Of a stretch of 64,000 nt of DNA, positions 59,743-64,000 are shown piece by piece. The position numbers were made by a program, and so were the translations under genes. The notes under the pieces were generated by a model, which was not told where the DNA came from, ran no database searches, and worked only from the letters and a program-made list of their open reading frames with translations. Source of the DNA: Gallionellaceae bacterium. Its GTDB lineage: Bacteria; Pseudomonadota; Gammaproteobacteria; Burkholderiales; Thiobacillaceae. Location of the stretch: positions 102,142 through 166,141 of the forward strand of contig JAQTLU010000007.1 in the NCBI GenBank assembly GCA_028714735.1, given 5' to 3'. How positions within the stretch are numbered: position 1 is the first letter of the stretch; every line of letters begins with the position of its first letter.

Positions 59743-60387
59743 CGGCCAGCGCAACCAGCACACCCGCCTGCGCGTAGCGCAACTGGCGGCCCAGCTCATG
59801 ATGGAGCACGGCATCAAGGATCATGCCCTGGCCAAGCGCAAGGCGGCCCGCCAGCTGGGCGTCGAGTCGGCCAACTGGTTGCCCAGCAACGAAGAGATCG
59901 ATGGCGAACTGCGCACCTATGTCTCGTTGTTCGAGCCGGAAACGCATGTGCAGGACCTCGAAAACGCGCGCCGACAGGCGGTCGAAGTGATGACTACGCT
60001 GGCCCGTTTCCAGCCGGTGCTGGTCGGCGGCCTGGCACAGGGCGTCGCGACCCGGTACTCCGATATCGAATTGGAGGTCTACGCCGACTCGAGCAAGGAG
60101 TTCGAGCAATTCCTGCTTAACCTGGATATCGCCTTCAAGTCGGAAGAGCGCCGGGGCCGGTCCTTTTTTACCCTGTTCTCGCAACCGGCAGATGTGCTGG
60201 TGCAGGTTTCACCCGTGCAGTCCTTGCAGAGTGCCGCGCGCGGCTCGTCGGAAGCGCGTCGACGACTTACTGCAGACCAGTTGCAACGGCTGTTGTCGCC
60301 GGCAAGCCCAAGCGCTGCCGATGGTGACAGCGAGCCCGGCCATGACAGGCCCGTTTATCATGGCTTTGAGGCCTTGGAGGGGGATAA

Positions 60388-60391
<4 letters not shown>
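59732..60391 (+). CDS. Nucleotidyltransferase-like protein of unknown function
   Basis: 219-residue soluble protein. The N-terminal half is helical (QLAAQLMMEHGIKDHALAKRKAARQLG; core AQLMMEHGIKD). About residues 92-118 read VLVGGLAQGVATRYSDIELEVYAD, which has the G-G-x-A-x-G and S-D-I-E-L-E layout of the nucleotidyltransferase fold. The third catalytic acidic residue is not clear, and the C-terminal tail is low-complexity. It overlaps both the PBP1A gene (11 nt) and the PilZ gene (GTGA), so the three are probably one operon. The substrate is unknown. Confidence 0.7.
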
Positions 60392-62153
<1,762 letters not shown>

Positions 62154-62179
62154 CTATCGAATACTCACAGGCGAGTGGG

Positions 62180-62317
62180 AACTTCTTTTTATCGTCCCGG
62201 GTCTTCTACACAGACGGTCCCCTTCGTCTCCCGCTTCACTCCCTGAGCGGGTACCCCGGCGCAATGCCGGGGCGCAGTTCGCCCGGCTCTTCATCCCCTA
62301 GAGCCGGGCTTTTTTTT
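62180..62317 (+). ncRNA. Candidate structured small RNA between hemB and engB
   Basis: The plus strand has four stems in a row ending in a strong terminator: AGACG/CGTCT (62212-62229), CCCGCT/AGCGGG (62230-62251), CCCCGGC/GCCGGGG (62254-62272) and the terminator stem (62281-62309) with T8. Three of the loops are C/U-rich: GTCCCCTT, TCACTCCCTG and TCATCCCCT, the type that can pair with ribosome-binding sites. No plus-strand protein gene precedes this terminator, so an RNA gene would explain it. No clear promoter was found; TTGAAA at 62144-62149 lacks a properly spaced -10. The 5' end is a guess. Confidence 0.45.
62281..62317 (+). terminator. Rightward intrinsic terminator overlapping the engB 3' end
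   Basis: GCCCGGCTCT (62281-62290) and AGAGCCGGGC (62300-62309) pair perfectly around TCATCCCCT, followed by T8 (62310-62317). The right arm and T-run are also the last codons of engB (Lys-Lys-Lys-Pro-Gly-Ser-Arg-Gly-stop), read on the other strand. Confidence 0.85.
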
Positions 62318-62941
62318 GTCCGGTACGCTGACGATCCGCTCCTTGGGCGGCGGTTTCGGCAGATCCAGCCATTGTCGAATCACGGCTTCGGCTTCGTCGA
62401 CGCCCGTCCGCTTCGGGCTGGAAAACAGTTGTGCCGTGCCGTTGATGCCCATCTCTTCGAGCCGTGATCTGGCCTTCATCAGCGTCAGCGTGCATTCGCT
62501 GCGATTGAGCTTGTCGGCCTTCGACAGCAGGATATGCACCGGCTTGCCGTTGACCCTGAACCACTCCAGCAGCTGGATATCCAGGTCGGTGAACGGGTGG
62601 CGTGCGTCCATGATCAGGACTAGTCCGCGCAAGGGCGGGCGTGAGGCCAGATAGCCCCCGATCAGCGATTGCCAGCCCCGTTGCTGTTCGAGGGGCGCGC
62701 GGGCATAACCATAGCCGGGCAGGTCGACCAGAAAACGCTGTTCGGCGACCTGGAAGAAATTGAGGTGTTGTGTGCGCCCGGGCGTCTTGCTGACGAACGC
62801 GAGCCGTTTGTGCAAGGCAATGGTATTGATTGCGCTGGATTTTCCGGCATTGGAACGGCCGGCAAAGGCCACTTCGGCGATGCTGTCCAAGGGCAGGTCG
62901 GCGATGTTGGCGACGGTAATGAAGAATGACGCGTTTAACAC
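62291..62941 (-). CDS. engB: Ribosome biogenesis GTP-binding protein EngB (YsxC/YihA)
   Basis: 216-residue GTPase needed for 50S subunit assembly. G1 is GRSNAGKSSAIN (about 28-39), G2 lies at KTPGRTQHLNFF, G3 is DLPGYGYAR (about 74-82), G4 is LSKADKLNR (about 139-147) and G5 near FSSPKRTG. The C-terminal tail DKKKPGSRG overlaps a terminator used by the other strand. It is divergent from cytochrome c4 and upstream of hemB on the minus strand. Confidence 0.95.
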   Translation of the reverse strand: MLNASFFITVANIADLPLDSIAEVAFAGRSNAGKSSAINTIALHKRLAFVSKTPGRTQHLNFFQVAEQRFLVDLPGYGYARAPLEQQRGWQSLIGGYLASRPPLRGLVLIMDARHPFTDLDIQLLEWFRVNGKPVHILLSKADKLNRSECTLTLMKARSRLEEMGINGTAQLFSSPKRTGVDEAEAVIRQWLDLPKPPPKERIVSVPDKKKPGSRG

Positions 62942-63035
62942 GAGTTACGGTCCGGAATGGTTGGCAGTGTGGGGTGAATGTCGCTAGAATGCGCCAGTTT
63001 TGAATGTCCCGAACAGAATAACAGGAGCCATTGCG

Positions 63036-63647
63036 ATGAAGCACCTTATTGTTTTGCTGAGCAGTCTTTTCGTTGCTGGCGCTGCCTCGGCCAATGCCCC
63101 CGCCGGGGATGCCGCCAAAGGGCAGCCGATCGTCGACAAGGTCTGCGGTGCCTGCCATGGCGCAGACGGCAATAGTACTGCCCCCATTTATCCCAACCTG
63201 GCTGGGCAATACCCTGAATACATCAACAAGCAACTGAATGATTTCAAGGCGGGTGACCGCAAGAACGCCACCATGGCTCCCAACGTGACCGCCTTGAGCC
63301 AGCAGGACATGCTCAACCTGGCCGCCTATTTCTCTGCCCAGCAGCCCAAGCCCAAGATGGCGAAAGACCCCACGCTGGTCGCCGAAGGCCAGAAGATCTT
63401 CAAGGGCGGCAATCCCGGTAGCGGCGTGCCCGCCTGTGCCTCCTGCCATGGCCCGGCGGGTTCCGGCATCCCGGTCCAGTTTCCGCGCCTGGCTGGCCAG
63501 CATTCCAAGTATGTGCTCAGTCAGCTGAAGAACTTCCGCAGCGGCGACCGAGCCAATGATGGCGGCAAGATGATGGAAGTCATTGCCCGCAAGTTGACCG
63601 ACCAGGAAATGAAGGCGGTGGCCGAGTACATCTCCGGTCTGCGTTGA
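63036..63647 (+). CDS. Cytochrome c4 (dihaem, periplasmic)
   Basis: 203-residue periplasmic dihaem cytochrome. A signal peptide (ending ASANAPAG) precedes two homologous class I domains. Haem sites are CGACH (about 38) and CASCH (about 138), with Met ligands expected in ATMAPNVTAL and GGKMMEVIARKL segments. The repeated YPNLAGQYPEYINKQL/FPRLAGQHSKYVLSQL (cores PNLAGQ, PRLAGQ) are typical of c4. It usually carries electrons to cbb3-type or other terminal oxidases. The ATG at 63036 has AGGAG 8 nt upstream and gives a clean signal peptide. Confidence 0.94.
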   Translation: MKHLIVLLSSLFVAGAASANAPAGDAAKGQPIVDKVCGACHGADGNSTAPIYPNLAGQYPEYINKQLNDFKAGDRKNATMAPNVTALSQQDMLNLAAYFSAQQPKPKMAKDPTLVAEGQKIFKGGNPGSGVPACASCHGPAGSGIPVQFPRLAGQHSKYVLSQLKNFRSGDRANDGGKMMEVIARKLTDQEMKAVAEYISGLR

Positions 63648-63672
63648 TCAGGTATTTCCACTGATTTGGATC

Positions 63673-63699
63673 AAAAAGGCGGTGAAAACCGCCTTTTTT
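63673..63699 (+). terminator. Terminator after cytochrome c4
   Basis: AAAAAGGCGGT (63673-63683) and ACCGCCTTTTTT (63688-63699) pair around GAAA, a stable tetraloop, followed within the stem by a T6 run. It lies 26 nt past the cytochrome c4 stop and could also stop leftward transcription. Confidence 0.92.
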
Positions 63700-63873
63700 A
63701 TGTGTTGTCCCGTATGAACATTTCCGGCTCAGGGGTACTATTCGCCGTCGGATTCGTGATGTTTGTACTCTTAACATCCGGTGCCAAATTTACGTTAATG
63801 CAGGCTGGATCGATAAAATCCGGAACCCGCTCGAGGAGGGCGGTATTTACAACATCTCATCAGGAGAGACTGT

Positions 63874-64000
63874 ATGAACAGTGATCGCAGAAAGATACTC
63901 AAGGGCGCAGGCGCGGCCGGCATGGTGACGGTGGCGGTAGCGGCCGGGCTGTTGAAGCCGGGAGCGGTGTGGGCGGCGGGCTGGAACAAGGCGGCCTTTG
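63874..64000 (+). CDS. soxY: Thiosulfate oxidation carrier protein SoxY (5' part, window edge)
   Basis: Only the first 42 residues are inside the window. MNSDRRKILKGAGAAGMV is a twin-arginine-type leader, the hydrophobic part runs to PGAVWA, and the mature start AGWNKAAF closely resembles the SoxY N-terminus. SoxY (with SoxZ) carries sulfur intermediates on a C-terminal Cys during thiosulfate oxidation in the periplasm. CAGGAGAG precedes the ATG by 5-6 nt. The 174-nt gap before it shows no certain promoter. Identification rests on a short stretch, so moderate. Confidence 0.75.
   Translation, partial: MNSDRRKILKGAGAAGMVTVAVAAGLLKPGAVWAAGWNKAAF

Noticed and set aside
63666..63884. A short open frame between cytochrome c4 and soxY
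   Set aside because: It starts inside the cytochrome c4 terminator and overlaps the soxY start; composition shows no protein-like pattern.

Overview
The window is 64 kb of GC-rich chromosome. It most likely comes from a sulfur-oxidising betaproteobacterium of the Thiobacillus/Hydrogenophilales kind. This rests on the start of a soxY gene with a Tat-type leader at the right edge, the cytochrome c4 - engB - hemB neighbourhood, a magnesium-type HemB, a UbiK/ComM/Rep/PilMNOPQ-PBP1A gene complement and the codon usage. The genus is inference. Almost all of the sequence is core genome; no phage, transposase, integrase or CRISPR array was found.

Layout. 1-5.7 kb: edge of a leftward gene, a DUF971 protein, a fructosamine-kinase-family kinase, an L,D-transpeptidase, a small Ala-rich lipoprotein, then rng, maf and rlmH. 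5.8-8.6 kb: a leftward nitrogen operon (TorF-like porin - P-II - ammonium channel) whose control region carries a sigma-54 promoter and two NtrC-type enhancer sites. 8.6-12.3 kb: ubiK, comM, a VIT1/CCC1 transporter and metF. 12.5-16 kb: a LuxR-type response regulator with a hybrid kinase, and an unknown secreted protein that appears to lack a normal start codon. 16.2-22.7 kb: tRNA-Phe, a PfkB kinase, a glycine-zipper lipoprotein, plsC, apaH, rep, a dihaem cytochrome c and tRNA-Arg.

22.7-33.2 kb is a tightly packed leftward operon of five signalling genes: an HD-GYP response regulator, a four-CBS/two-PAS protein with no output domain, a PhnD-like periplasmic-binding lipoprotein, a BarA-like hybrid kinase with an HPt domain, and a second hybrid kinase with a multi-spanning membrane domain. 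No ABC permease or ATPase is present, so the binding protein probably feeds a phosphorelay rather than transport, with c-di-GMP hydrolysis by the HD-GYP protein as the most visible output. This is the most system-like novelty in the window.

33.5-52.2 kb is a complete division and cell-wall (dcw) cluster in the order mraZ-rsmH-ftsL-ftsI-murE-murF-mraY-murD-ftsW-murG-murC-murB-ddlB-ftsQ-ftsA-ftsZ-lpxC, plus a small membrane protein. It starts with a clear sigma-70 promoter and four 10-bp MraZ repeats. At the murG-murC junction a 43-bp stretch of the murC start is duplicated around a 103-bp insert, creating a 49-codon leader reading frame. 52.3-61.1 kb holds pilMNOPQ (leftward) and, divergently, PBP1A, a nucleotidyltransferase-like protein and a YcgR-like PilZ protein. 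61.1-64 kb has hemB, a candidate structured small RNA, engB, cytochrome c4 and the start of soxY.
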